Assembly (NCBI RefSeq): GCF_900091625.1
Contig: NZ_FMIC01000002.1
Location: 5,146,001 to 5,210,000 of the forward strand
DNA length: 64,000 nucleotides
Source of the DNA: Micromonospora peucetia
GTDB lineage: Bacteria; Actinomycetota; Actinomycetes; Mycobacteriales; Micromonosporaceae
Reading direction: 5' to 3'
The position numbers and the translations under genes are program-made. Shown here piece after piece: positions 1 to 10,316 of the stretch (position 1 is its first letter; the number at the start of each line of letters is the position of its first letter). A model generated the notes under the pieces. That model ran no database searches and was not told the DNA's origin. It saw nothing but the letters and a program-made list of their open reading frames with translations.

Positions 1-143
1 TCACGATTCCGGCGTACGCGGGGCTGAGGCCGTGTACCGACACGAGGTAGATGGCGACGAAACTGCCCAGCCGGTTGATCAGCGTGGCCGTCCAGAGGTA
101 CCAGAAGGTGCGGGGTAACCCGCCGGCCGTCTGGCTCCACCAT
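1..143 (-). pseudogene. MFS transporter N-terminus, apparently frameshifted and cut by the window edge
   Basis: Read on the minus strand, one frame gives LPRTFWYLWTATLINRLG followed by a hydrophobic stretch ending SPAYAGIV at the window edge. This is typical of the first helix of a major facilitator efflux protein. That frame has a TGA at 145-143 and no ATG, GTG or TTG before the conserved segment. The neighbouring frame has an ATG at 143-141 (MVEPDGRR). Dropping one C near 134-138 would join the two into MVEQTAGGLPRTFWYLW. I therefore call it a frameshifted gene or a sequencing error. A TTA leucine codon (118-116), rare in such genomes, lies in the conserved frame. Family assignment is from the short segment only; the rest lies outside the window. 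Confidence 0.5.
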
Positions 144-458
144 CACGTCATCCGCCACCCCCGAGATCCGTGTAGGTAATGCTCGACAAAGCTGTCGGTT
201 ATTACACTCGGGTGGTACGACGATCGGCGGTCGCACCCGTGTGATCGTGGCGATGATCACGGTTGTGGGGTCGGTGGCGTTCGATGTCGGCCAGCCCGGC
301 TACCCGCCGACGGCCGAGGCGGCTAATGGATCCGGCTGGGAATGGGCCCGTGCCAGGATGCGGGTCGTGCGAATGGATGGCCGTGGGAAAAGACCGGCGG
401 GGCCGCGCTGATTCCTCAGCGTGACCCCGCGCGAGCCCGAGCGTGAGACCGGTGTCGG
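144..458. other. Intergenic region between MFS fragment and lsr2
   Basis: I see no convincing gene here. It holds an inverted repeat GTGATC (241-246) / GATCAC (255-260) of unknown role and the hairpin at 397-430 described separately. Confidence 0.5.
397..430. terminator. Hairpin downstream of lsr2
   Basis: Nested inverted repeats GCGGGG (397-402)/CCCCGC (425-430) and CGCTGA (406-411)/TCAGCG (416-421) with a four-base loop lie 28 nt past the lsr2 stop. There is no T run, as is usual in high-GC actinomycetes, so termination is inferred from position. Confidence 0.5.
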
Positions 459-806
459 TCAGCGGTTCTTGTACGCCTCCACGACCTCGACCGGGATGCG
501 ACCGCGCTCGGAAATCTTGTAGCCGTTCTTGGTGGCCCATTCCCGGATGGCCCGGTTCTGCTCCCGGTCCATTCCCGAGCCGCCCGGCGCGCCCGCCCGG
601 CGGGGTGCCCGCCCGGTGTCGACGGATCCGCGACCGATCCGCCGGCCAGCGTTGATGTACGGGTCGAGGGCCTTGCGCAGCACACCCGCGTTCTCGTCGG
701 AGACGTCGATGGTGTAGGCCACGCCGTCCAGACTGAACTCGACGGTCCGGTCTGCCTTTCCACCGTCGAGGTCGTCGGTCAGGACCGTGATTACTTTTCT
801 CGCCAT
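459..806 (-). CDS. lsr2: Lsr2 nucleoid-associated protein
   Basis: This 115-residue protein belongs to the Lsr2 family, functional analogues of H-NS that bind AT-rich DNA, bridge it and silence horizontally acquired genes. The N-terminal dimerisation domain (about residues 1-60) carries the usual VEFSLDGVAYTIDVSDENA pattern. A basic, glycine-rich linker follows, and the C-terminal DNA-binding domain (about 78-115) contains REWATKNGYKISERGRIP with the family's RGR minor-groove motif. Length matches the family. The ATG is preceded by CAGGGAGTAATTA, a good ribosome binding site. Upstream is a perfect GGTCAAA-G-TTTGACC palindrome that may be its operator. The gene stands alone, with a hairpin behind it. 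Confidence 0.95.
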   Translation of the reverse strand: MARKVITVLTDDLDGGKADRTVEFSLDGVAYTIDVSDENAGVLRKALDPYINAGRRIGRGSVDTGRAPRRAGAPGGSGMDREQNRAIREWATKNGYKISERGRIPVEVVEAYKNR

Positions 807-837
807 CGTTAATTACTCCCTGTGTGGGGCGGGGTGT

Positions 838-852
838 GGTCAAAGTTTGACC
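838..852. promoter_or_regulatory. Perfect palindrome in the lsr2 leader
   Basis: GGTCAAA-G-TTTGACC is a perfect 7+1+7 inverted repeat 32 nt upstream of the lsr2 start. Its position fits a repressor or autoregulatory site; the binding protein is unknown. Confidence 0.45.
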
Positions 853-888
853 TATCCGATGGTGAATCCGCAACAATACGCGTCGTCC

Positions 889-1035
889 TCATTTCGGCGG
901 GTCGCGGTTATCGAGGGAAAGCAGCTCGGCGCAAAGCCCGGAGGTCGGGTCGCCGATCAGGCCGGCGTGGTCGGCGAGTGCCGTCCGTTCGGGCCGGGTG
1001 AAGGCCGATGACTCGCGTGGCGGTGCTGCGCTCAT
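889..1035 (-). CDS. Possible small protein upstream of lsr2
   Basis: A 48-codon frame begins MSAAPPRESSAF and ends LSLDNRDPPK. It shows about 79% G/C in third positions and a protein-like composition. It lies on the lsr2 strand and ends 82 nt before the lsr2 start. The ribosome binding site is weak (GTGAAGCGG) and I recognise no family. It may be spurious. Confidence 0.3.
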   Translation of the reverse strand: MSAAPPRESSAFTRPERTALADHAGLIGDPTSGLCAELLSLDNRDPPK

Positions 1036-1267
1036 CCGCTTCACGTGCGTTTCTGCTCGTGCGCTTGTTCGGTGATCCCGGTGGTGCTGCGGCCTGCCGT
1101 GATCGGCCGGCGCATGCCCGCACCTCGTTGTCGAGGCCCGCCTCGGCGCCGACGCGCAGCGCTTCCGGGTAAGAAGCCTGGCGAGCGGGTTGTCCCGCCC
1201 GAGGGGCGGCACGACGGGCCGCGACGTGGCCTGGGTCACAGTCCGGAACAAGGGGAACGCTTTGTTA

Positions 1268-1293
1268 CTTGAGTTGGACACGCTCAACTCAAC
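1268..1293. promoter_or_regulatory. HAIR-like inverted repeat in the lon promoter
   Basis: A perfect 8-bp inverted repeat TTGAGTTG (1269-1276)/CAACTCAA (1285-1292) lies 17 nt before the lon start. Its half sites CTTGAGT and ACTCAA match those of HAIR, the HspR operator (CTTGAGT-N7-ACTCAAG) known to control lon and heat-shock genes in actinobacteria. The spacer between half sites is 12 rather than 7 nt, so HspR binding is an inference. Confidence 0.6.
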
Positions 1294-1309
1294 CGATAGC
1301 AGGTGTTCG

Positions 1310-3640
<2,331 letters not shown>

Positions 3641-3652
3641 GGCGTACGGAGG

Positions 3653-3731
3653 GGCTCCTGCCGACGCCTGGTGCGCGGCAGGGGCCACTTCCGGGCAGGT
3701 CAGCGCAGCGCGTGTCCCAAATGCGCTGACC
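3653..3731. terminator. Two hairpins between convergent lon and lipoprotein genes
   Basis: GGCTCCTGCCG (3653-3663) pairs with CGGCAGGGGCC (3676-3686) with one wobble. GGTCAGCGCA (3698-3707) pairs perfectly with TGCGCTGACC (3722-3731). They lie between two convergent genes and probably terminate both. Confidence 0.6.
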
Positions 3732-3763
3732 AAAAAGGTTCACCGTGTTGGTGACAGCGCGGA

Positions 3764-4432
3764 CTAGGAATGCGGCTTGTCGACGTACCCGATCTCCTCC
3801 AGCTTGTCGCCAATGAGCCGGTAGGTGGCCGTCCGCTCGATCACCAACTCGACCATTGAGGCGTCGTCGGGTCGGGTCAGGTAGACCACCTGCGCCTGGC
3901 CGGCACTGATGGTGATCTTCTCGATCGGGGTGCGGTCGCCGAGATCGACCGTGCCGACATAGGCCGGGGCGCCCTTGACGTTGCGCCAGAGCACGATGCC
4001 CCAGAACTTGCCCGTCCCACCGCCGTCGAGCATGATCGCGCGCAGCGCGTCGGCGGCGCCGTCGCCGGTCAGGTCACCGGTCGCGCACGGCGGTTGCAGG
4101 GCGACCACCACGCCGTCCTCACCGGCCCAGCGCCCCTCGGTCAGCGGGATCGGGTCGGGGTAGTTGTTGTACCGCACCTTGGTACTGCCCAGCTCCGACT
4201 CGGCCACCTGGTCGCAGGTCAGCGCGGGGACCTTCGCGGGCGGCGCGGCGGGCGGCGAGACGTTGTCGTTCGCGCTGCTGCCGTCGCCGAACGGCGGGTC
4301 GGCCACCGGTGAGTCCGACGGCACGGTCGTACCGCCGGGGCCCGGCGTGGCACCGCCGTTGATCTCGACCTTGCACCCGCCCGCCACGAGGACCAGGGCG
4401 AGCGCGGCCAGCGGCAGCAGCGTCCTGCGCAT
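3764..4432 (-). CDS. Lipoprotein of unknown function
   Basis: This 222-residue exported lipoprotein starts MRRTLLPLAALALVLVAGGC. The signal peptide ends in the lipobox VAGGC, with lipidation expected at Cys20. A Pro/Gly/Ser-rich linker follows, then a globular domain starting near ALTCDQVAESELG. That domain includes GDLTGDGAADALRAIMLDGGG, which resembles the FG-GAP/VCBS type D-x-D-G-D calcium loops, and PIEKITISAGQAQVVYL. I recognise no named family. The start follows GAAAGGAAC; upstream codons are not conserved-looking. It is convergent with lon. Confidence 0.8.
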   Translation of the reverse strand: MRRTLLPLAALALVLVAGGCKVEINGGATPGPGGTTVPSDSPVADPPFGDGSSANDNVSPPAAPPAKVPALTCDQVAESELGSTKVRYNNYPDPIPLTEGRWAGEDGVVVALQPPCATGDLTGDGAADALRAIMLDGGGTGKFWGIVLWRNVKGAPAYVGTVDLGDRTPIEKITISAGQAQVVYLTRPDDASMVELVIERTATYRLIGDKLEEIGYVDKPHS

Positions 4433-4619
4433 GGTTGTTCCTTTCGATGAAGTGGGCCGCAGCGTAGTGCGCCCCCGCCAGTGTCGGACCGCCACCGCGT
4501 TTAGTCGCGCGGGCCGTCGTCGAGGCCCCACAACGCGGCGACCTGGTCGGGGGTGAGTGCTCTGGCGGTGGAGCAGGGCCATCTGGCCGCTCACGGCGAC
4601 ACACCCAGCCGGCGTCGAC

Positions 4620-4660
4620 AGGGGCACCTTCCCGCACGAAAACGTGAGGAAGGTGCCCCT
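4620..4660. terminator. Strong hairpin downstream of the DEAD-box helicase gene
   Basis: AGGGGCACCTTCC (4620-4632) and GGAAGGTGCCCCT (4648-4660) form a perfect 13-bp stem just past the helicase stop at 4669. The GGAAGG/CCTTCC core recurs at 54832-54856 and looks like a lineage-typical terminator. Confidence 0.8.
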
Positions 4661-4668
4661 GCGTCGGC

Positions 4669-6435
4669 CTAGCGGCGGTCGCGGCGGTCGGCGCCGTCGA
4701 AGCGGCGCTCGCTGCGCCCGTCGCCGTCACGGTCCCGGCGTACGGTCGCCTTGCGTCCCTTGATGGTGCTGCCGCGCAGCCCGGCGATCACGTCGTCGGC
4801 GACGGTCTGGGGCACCTCTACCAGCGAGAACCGGTCGGCGATCTCGATGGAGCCGATGTCCCGGCCGTTGATCCCGGTCTCGCCGGTGATCGCGCCCACC
4901 AGGTCCTGCGGGCGCACCCCGGCGCGCCGGCCCAACCCGATGAAGACCTGGGTGGTGCCGCCGGTGCGCGGCCGGGCACCGCCGCGGCGCTCGCCCCGGC
5001 CGCCGGCCTCCGGCCGGCCCTCACGCGGGTTCCGGACGGGGACCTGCGGAATCTCCTCCTCGTCGTCCGAGCCCGGCGACGTCGCCTCGTGCGCCAGCTT
5101 CACCGCCGCGAGGGCCACCTCCACCAGGTCGAACTCGTCGGTCAGCGACTCCACGATCGCCCGGTACGGGTCGAGGTCGTCCTCCAACAGGCTCTCCCGC
5201 AGGGCGGCCTGGGTCAGCTCCAACCTCCGGGTGCGCATGTCCGCCACCGTCGGGATCTTGTCTATGGTGATCCGCTGGCCGGTGACCCGCTCGATGGTCT
5301 TGAGCATCCGGTGTTCGCGCGGCTCGGCGAGGGTGATCGCCACACCCTCCCGGCCGGCCCGGCCGACCCGGCCGATCCGGTGCACGTACGACTCGGGCGC
5401 CGACGGGACGTCGTAGTTGACCACGTGGGTGAGCTGCTCGACGTCCAGGCCTCGGGCGGCGACGTCGGTCGCCACCAGCAGGTCCGCCGTGCCCGTGCGC
5501 AGCCGGCCCATCACCCGGTCGCGCTGCTCCTGGCTCATCCCGCCGTGCAGCGCCTCGGCCCGGTAGCCCCGGCCGTTCATGGTCTCGGTGAGCCGGTCGA
5601 CCTCCTCCCGGCTGCGGCAGAAGACGATCGCCGCGGTGGGGGACTCGACGTCCAGCACCCGGCCCAGTGCCGCCGGCTTGTGCGCCCGGGAGACGATGTA
5701 CGCGCTCTGCCGCACCCGGGGCGCCTCACCGGCGACCTGCTGCTCCCGGGCGATGAGGATGCGTACCGGGTCGGTCAGGTGCTTGCGGGCCAGCCCGTCG
5801 ATGCGCGCCGGCATCGTCGCCGAGAAGAGCACCGTCTGCCGCTGTGCCGGCGCGTGTTCCAGGATCGCCTCGATGTCCTCGGCGAAGCCCATGTCGAGCA
5901 TCTCGTCGGCCTCGTCGAGTACCACCGTGGCCAGGGAGCCCAGGTCGAGCGTGCCCCGGGCGATGTGGTCCAGCGCACGGCCCGGGGTGGCGACCACGAC
6001 GTCGATCCCGGAGTCCAGGGCGCGCAGTTGCCGGCCGATCGGCTGCCCGCCGTAGATCGGCAGCACCCGGGCACCCAGGTCCTTGCCGTAGCGGTGGAAC
6101 GCCTCGGAGACCTGCACCGCGAGTTCGCGGGTGGGCACCAGCACGAGCGCCACCGGGGCACCGCCGGACCGGTCGTCCGGCATCCGCTGCAACAGTGGCA
6201 GGGCGAAGGCGGCCGTCTTGCCCGTACCCGTCGCGGCCTGGCCCAGCAGGTCCCGACCGGCCAGCAGGAGCGGGATCGCCTCCCGTTGGATCGGAGTGGG
6301 CTCCTCGTAGCCGAGGGCGGACAGCGCGCCCAGCAACTCGGCGCGCAGCCCGAGATCCGTGAAGGCGCTCGTGTCGTCGAGGGTGTCGGGGCCGGGCTCG
6401 GTGGGCGGGTCGTGCCGTACGGGTGCGGAACTCAT
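4669..6435 (-). CDS. deaD: DEAD-box RNA helicase (DeaD/CsdA type)
   Basis: This 588-residue helicase unwinds RNA duplexes, for example in ribosome assembly or at low temperature. It shows the Q motif (FTDLGLRAELLGALSALGYEEPTPIQ, split here as FTDLGL...PTPIQ), Walker A AATGTGKT, PTREL, the DEAD box in VLDEADEMLDMG, SAT, and the RecA-2 motifs ATDVAARGLD and HRIGRVGRAG. After a charged Arg/Gly linker, a C-terminal DbpA-like RNA-binding fold (about 495-575: VFIGLGRRAGVRPQDLVGAI...VRRDRD) and a basic tail place it in the DeaD/CsdA group. The ATG at 6435 matches the family start; upstream sequence in frame is unrelated. It is a single gene with a strong hairpin behind it. Confidence 0.94.
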   Translation of the reverse strand: MSSAPVRHDPPTEPGPDTLDDTSAFTDLGLRAELLGALSALGYEEPTPIQREAIPLLLAGRDLLGQAATGTGKTAAFALPLLQRMPDDRSGGAPVALVLVPTRELAVQVSEAFHRYGKDLGARVLPIYGGQPIGRQLRALDSGIDVVVATPGRALDHIARGTLDLGSLATVVLDEADEMLDMGFAEDIEAILEHAPAQRQTVLFSATMPARIDGLARKHLTDPVRILIAREQQVAGEAPRVRQSAYIVSRAHKPAALGRVLDVESPTAAIVFCRSREEVDRLTETMNGRGYRAEALHGGMSQEQRDRVMGRLRTGTADLLVATDVAARGLDVEQLTHVVNYDVPSAPESYVHRIGRVGRAGREGVAITLAEPREHRMLKTIERVTGQRITIDKIPTVADMRTRRLELTQAALRESLLEDDLDPYRAIVESLTDEFDLVEVALAAVKLAHEATSPGSDDEEEIPQVPVRNPREGRPEAGGRGERRGGARPRTGGTTQVFIGLGRRAGVRPQDLVGAITGETGINGRDIGSIEIADRFSLVEVPQTVADDVIAGLRGSTIKGRKATVRRDRDGDGRSERRFDGADRRDRR

Positions 6436-6693
6436 GCCGCCAAGCTTTTCATCACCGCCGCGACGCCGTTTCGCCGACCGGCACAACAGCCCCCCGACCG
6501 GGGCCGGCGGGCGCCCGGCGCCGTGCTCCGGCGGTCCGTCCTGGCGGCGTGCGTACGGTGCTCGCCCGGTCCGAGGGGGGTGGATCGCCGTGCTCGACGG
6601 CCACGCGGCGCACGGGAACACGGGGGCCTCGCCGGCGTCGAAGCGGCGGACCAGATCGTCGCCCCTTCGGTGGGTGCCGCAGCGTGTGCGTGC

Positions 6694-6705
6694 CAGCATG
6701 GGCCG
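6694..6705 (+). promoter_or_regulatory. Candidate leaderless -10 box before the HTH gene
   Basis: CAGCAT (6694-6699) sits 6 nt before the GTG at 6706 and there is no ribosome binding site, the layout of a leaderless actinobacterial promoter. Confidence 0.4.
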
Positions 6706-7449
6706 GTGACCACCGTTGCGGACGGCCCGGCGCTGGCCCGGCTCGCCGCCCTGCTCGCCGACGACACCCGGGCCCGCTTCTGCCTGGCACTGCTGGACGG
6801 GCGGGCCTGGACGGCGGGAGAGTTGGCCCGGCTCGCCGGGGTGGCGCCGTCCACCACCAGCGACCATCTCACCCGGCTGGTCAGCGGCGGGTTGCTGGTC
6901 GAGCAGCGGCAGGGGCGGCACCGCTATGTCCGGCTCGCCGACCCCTCGGTGGCTCAGTTGATCGAGGATCTGGCCGGCCACGCCCCGGCGCCACCCACGC
7001 CCGCCGGCTCGTTGCGCGCCGCCCGTGCCGGGGCCGCGCTGGCGTACGCCCGCACCTGCTACGACCATCTGGCCGGCCGTCTCGGGGTGCGGCTGCGTGA
7101 CGCGCTGCTCGCCCGCCGGCTGCTCGACGACAGCGACGGGCTGGCACTGACGTCGAACGGGCTCGACTGGCTCGCCGGGCTCGGGGTTCCGGTCGCGCCG
7201 CTGCGGGCTGCCCGCCGGCCACTGGTCCGCGACTGCCTGGACTGGACCGAGCGCCGCTCGCACCTGGCCGGGGCGCTGGGCGCGGCGCTGTGCGACCGCT
7301 TCTTCGAGGTGGGCTGGCTCAGCAGGGGCAGCGGCCGGGCGGTCCGGTTGACCCCGGCCGGCGGTCCCGCGCTGGCCGCCGCGCTCGGCCTGGCCCCGGC
7401 GGACCTCGCGCCGGATGCCGCCGCCGACACCGGGGGCGGCCGGGCCTGA
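6706..7449 (+). CDS. ArsR-like winged-helix transcriptional regulator
   Basis: This 247-residue protein has an N-terminal ArsR-type winged helix (about residues 8-85: LARLAALLADDTRARFCLALLDG, recognition helix APSTTSDHLTRLVSGG, wing QRQGRHRYVRL). A longer C-terminal part of unknown ligand specificity follows (LAYARTCYDHLAGRLGVRLRDALL). I see no CxC metal site, so metal sensing is not suggested. The GTG was chosen because the conserved fold starts shortly after it and a -10-like box lies 6 nt upstream. It is about 120 nt upstream of the P450-like gene and may control it. Confidence 0.85.
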   Translation: MTTVADGPALARLAALLADDTRARFCLALLDGRAWTAGELARLAGVAPSTTSDHLTRLVSGGLLVEQRQGRHRYVRLADPSVAQLIEDLAGHAPAPPTPAGSLRAARAGAALAYARTCYDHLAGRLGVRLRDALLARRLLDDSDGLALTSNGLDWLAGLGVPVAPLRAARRPLVRDCLDWTERRSHLAGALGAALCDRFFEVGWLSRGSGRAVRLTPAGGPALAAALGLAPADLAPDAAADTGGGRA

Positions 7450-7560
7450 CCGGCGAACCGGCCCGTGCACGGCAGCGGCCGCGCCTGACCGAGCCGGCCC
7501 GCGCCCTGACCGAGTCGGCTCGCGACCGACGGTTCGGCGGGCACCGAACGAAGCCGGCCG

Positions 7561-7572
7561 TACGGTCGCGGC
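7561..7572 (+). promoter_or_regulatory. Candidate leaderless -10 box before the P450-like gene
   Basis: TACGGT (7561-7566) is followed after 6 nt by the GTG at 7573, with no ribosome binding site. Confidence 0.45.
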
Positions 7573-8364
7573 GTGACCGTGGACCAGCTCGTCATCGCGC
7601 CCGTACCCGGTACGCCGCCGTGTGGCCCGCCCGTCTTCGACCCCGACACCGGCTGGACGGTGACCCGACATGCCGACGTGTGGGCCGTGCTCACCGATCC
7701 GGCCTGCCAGGTGCCCGTCTCCGGAGGTGGCCCACCGGGCGCCCTGGCCTGGCTGCGCGGTGCTGTCAGCCGGTTCAGCGCCCCGGAGCGGCACCCCACG
7801 CGCAGGGCGGTCGGCGTCGCGATCCTGACCGCTCTCGACCCTGACGAGCTGCGTGTCGCCGCCGCCCGGCTGACCGGGGAGGCGCTCGACCGCGCCGGTG
7901 ACCGCCTTGACGTGATGGCTGTGCTCGCGCGGCGGGTACCGCTGCGGGTGCTGACGGAGCGGCTGGGGCTCGCCGATCCGGACGCGGCCGGGCCGGCTGT
8001 GGCCGCCGCCTACCACCCCGGCGCGGACGCCGCGCGCGTCGCCGCAGCCGACGGTGCGGTGGCGGCTCTGCTGGCGATGACGCCGCCGGGTCCGCCCGAG
8101 GCGGTGGCGAACCGGACCGGCCTGCTGGTCCAGGCGTGCGACGCCACCGCCGGGCTGATCGGCGCCGCCGCCCGGCACGGGCTGGCGGTGCCGCCGACGA
8201 TGCCGACCGGCGAGTTGCTCGCCGAGGTGCTCCGGCTCGACCCGCCGGTGCGCGGCACCCGGCGGGTGACGGTCGCGCCGGTCCGGCTCGCCGGCGGTGT
8301 TCTTCCGCCAGGTAGCGCCGAGGTGGTGGACGTGCCGCGCCACCGTCGGCCCGGCGACCCATGA
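7573..8364 (+). CDS. Cytochrome P450-like protein lacking the heme-ligand loop
   Basis: This 263-residue protein follows the middle of a bacterial P450: an I-helix-like segment VQACDATAGLIG (about 193) and a K-helix with ExxR in LLAEVLRLDPPV (about 220). It then reaches VVDVPRHRRPGDP and stops. The family normally continues some 90 residues to the F-x-x-G-x-H-x-C-x-G loop carrying the axial cysteine, and none is present here or in other frames before the next gene at 8413. It is also much shorter than the usual 400 residues. It is therefore a truncated, probably non-heme remnant or a repurposed fold. A -10-like box lies just before the GTG. Confidence 0.65.
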   Translation: MTVDQLVIAPVPGTPPCGPPVFDPDTGWTVTRHADVWAVLTDPACQVPVSGGGPPGALAWLRGAVSRFSAPERHPTRRAVGVAILTALDPDELRVAAARLTGEALDRAGDRLDVMAVLARRVPLRVLTERLGLADPDAAGPAVAAAYHPGADAARVAAADGAVAALLAMTPPGPPEAVANRTGLLVQACDATAGLIGAAARHGLAVPPTMPTGELLAEVLRLDPPVRGTRRVTVAPVRLAGGVLPPGSAEVVDVPRHRRPGDP

Positions 8365-8412
8365 ACCGCACGCGTTGCTGCGTGTCCCGACGAGTGTCGA
8401 GGTGGAATCCCG

Positions 8413-9207
8413 ATGAACGAGCGCTGCGCCGCCTTCCGCGCCCTGCATCACGCCGACCGGCCGTTGCTGCTACCCAACGCCTGGGACCATGCCAGCGCTG
8501 CCGCGTTCGTGGCGCGGGGCCATCCGGCGGTCGGCACCACCAGCCTGGGGGTGGCCGCGTCCACCGGCCTGCCGGACGGGCTGGCCGCGACCCGGGCGGA
8601 GAACCTGCGCCTGGCCCGGGTGCTGCGCCGGCTCCCGGTGCTGGTGACCGTCGATGTGGAGGCGGGGTGTGCCGACGATCCGGCGGCCGTCGCCGAGCTG
8701 GCGGTGGAGTTGGCCGCGCTCGGGGTGGTCGGCATCAACCTTGAGGACGGCCGCGCGGACGGCACCCTCGACCCGCCGGAGTTGACGGCGGCGAAGGTGG
8801 CCGCCGTCAAGGTCGTGGCGCCGGAGCTGTTCGTCAACGCCCGTACCGACACGTGGTGGCTCGGCGTACCCGATCCGCTGCCGGAGGCCCTGCGCCGGGC
8901 TCGCGGCTACGAGGATGCCGGAGCTGACGGGATCTTCGTGCCGGGAGCGCCGGACGTCGACACGGTCGCGGCCCTCGTCGCGGGGATCGATGCGCCGCTC
9001 AACGTGCTGTACCGGCCGGGTGGGCCCACCCTCGACGAGCTGCGGGCGCTCGGCGTGGCCCGGGTCAGCACCGGCTCACTGCTGTTCCGGGCGGCGCTCG
9101 GCGGCGCCCTGGACACCCTGGACGCCGTCCGGTCCGGGGTCACGCCGCCCACCCGACCGCCCTCGTACGACGAGGTGCAGCGGTGGAGCGACACCTCCCG
9201 ACCGTGA
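8413..9207 (+). CDS. Isocitrate lyase/PEP phosphonomutase family enzyme
   Basis: This 264-residue TIM-barrel protein belongs to the ICL/PEP mutase superfamily, whose members make or break C-C or C-P bonds in oxaloacetate-like acids. Visible markers are LLPNAWDHASAAAF (start), GTTSLGVAAS, LVTVDVEAGCAD (Mg-binding D-x-E), GINLEDGRADGTL and NARTDTWWLG. The catalytic loop lacks the KCGH(R) of true isocitrate lyases, as in the small oxaloacetase/PEP-mutase-like subgroup. The ATG follows GAGGTGG. It lies 48 nt behind the P450-like gene and could share its transcript. The substrate is unknown. Confidence 0.88.
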   Translation: MNERCAAFRALHHADRPLLLPNAWDHASAAAFVARGHPAVGTTSLGVAASTGLPDGLAATRAENLRLARVLRRLPVLVTVDVEAGCADDPAAVAELAVELAALGVVGINLEDGRADGTLDPPELTAAKVAAVKVVAPELFVNARTDTWWLGVPDPLPEALRRARGYEDAGADGIFVPGAPDVDTVAALVAGIDAPLNVLYRPGGPTLDELRALGVARVSTGSLLFRAALGGALDTLDAVRSGVTPPTRPPSYDEVQRWSDTSRP

Positions 9208-9348
9208 CCGTTTGTGTTCGGCGGTGACCGTCAGCCGCCCGTTAGGAGGAGAATAGGAGGATTGTTCGGACTTATCCCGTCGCGCCTGATTACGGTGTGC
9301 CCAGGGCGATGCACACAGTGATGTCGTGACGGGAGAGAGGACCCGACC

Positions 9349-10311
9349 ATGCGAGTGCCCAGCCGAAGCCCGGGCCAGCGGCCCGGCTCCTCCGTCACGC
9401 CCGCCGCCCGGGTGCGTCGGCGCACGCCCGGCGTACCTCCCAGGCCCGTCGCCGCGCCCGACCTGGACGCCTACCGGGCCGCCGTGGCCGACCTGCTGGT
9501 CGAGGTCGGCGCCCTGGCCGGGGCGTCCTGCACCGCAGCCCGGCAGGTGCTGATCGACGAGCGGCTGCGTGAGCCGGCGATCGCCGCCGTACTGGACGCC
9601 ACCCCGCAGGGGTTGATCGGCGCCCGCGAGACGCTGCTGCTGGAGATGGCCCGCTATCAGCCCAACGAACGCAGCTCCGCCGCCGACCTCACCGCGCTGG
9701 TCCGGATCTACCTGCTCTCCCGCGTCGACGTGATGTGGTGGCGCGACGCCCCCACCTTCCTCACCGACGCCCAGGTCGACGCCAGCCCCGATCTGGTGGA
9801 CCTGGAGTGGCTGCGCCGCCGGGACCTGCTGCGCTTCCGCTACGTCGAGCAACCGAAGACGCTGCTGGGACGCGGGGCGCGGGCGGCCCGGCGCCGGCTG
9901 CGGCCCGACGCCACGCCACGTACCGCCGGGTTGCGCTTCCGGCGGGCCCGCCGCGAGGTGGTGGCGCTGCTCAACGACATCGCCCGGCAGTTCGCCGCCA
10001 GCACTCCGGCCGCCACGCCGCCGCTGTGGGTGACCAGCCTGGTCCGCAGCGCCGAGCACCAGCACCGGCTGCGCCGCCTCGGGTACGCCGCCATGGTGCC
10101 CAGCGGCCACTGCCTCGGCTGGGCGGTCGACGTCGAGATGGAGTGGTTCGACCGGTTCGGCGTCCGGGACACCCTGGCCGAGCTGCTGCTGGCCCGGCAG
10201 CGGGCCGGTGAGATCAACGTGGTCGACGAGGGGCAGGCGTGGCACCTGTGCCTCGCGCCGACGGCGCGGCGGCGGCTGCGCCGGGCGTACGAAGCCGAGA
10301 TGGGGGTCTGA
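9349..10311 (+). CDS. DUF5715-like LAS-family metallopeptidase
   Basis: This 320-residue protein resembles the DUF5715 family. Its C-terminal part carries PSGHCLGWAVDVEMEWF, which matches the S-x-H-x(2)-G-x-A-x-D zinc motif of LAS/VanY-type D-Ala-D-Ala peptidases (Ser252, His254, Asp261). The further motif EGQAWHLCL (His299) corresponds to the E...WH element. It is therefore probably a zinc carboxy- or dipeptidase. The N-terminus is basic and Pro-rich with no signal peptide, so a cytoplasmic substrate is more likely than mature peptidoglycan. The ATG follows GGGAGAGAGG. The stop is only 5 nt before asnB, so the two are co-transcribed. Confidence 0.75.
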   Translation: MRVPSRSPGQRPGSSVTPAARVRRRTPGVPPRPVAAPDLDAYRAAVADLLVEVGALAGASCTAARQVLIDERLREPAIAAVLDATPQGLIGARETLLLEMARYQPNERSSAADLTALVRIYLLSRVDVMWWRDAPTFLTDAQVDASPDLVDLEWLRRRDLLRFRYVEQPKTLLGRGARAARRRLRPDATPRTAGLRFRRARREVVALLNDIARQFAASTPAATPPLWVTSLVRSAEHQHRLRRLGYAAMVPSGHCLGWAVDVEMEWFDRFGVRDTLAELLLARQRAGEINVVDEGQAWHLCLAPTARRRLRRAYEAEMGV

Positions 10312-10316
10312 GCCCG

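Noticed and set aside
5089..6705. Long plus-strand frame upstream of the winged-helix regulator
   Set aside because: It is antisense to the DEAD-box helicase and joins the regulator by chance; the real start is the GTG at 6706.
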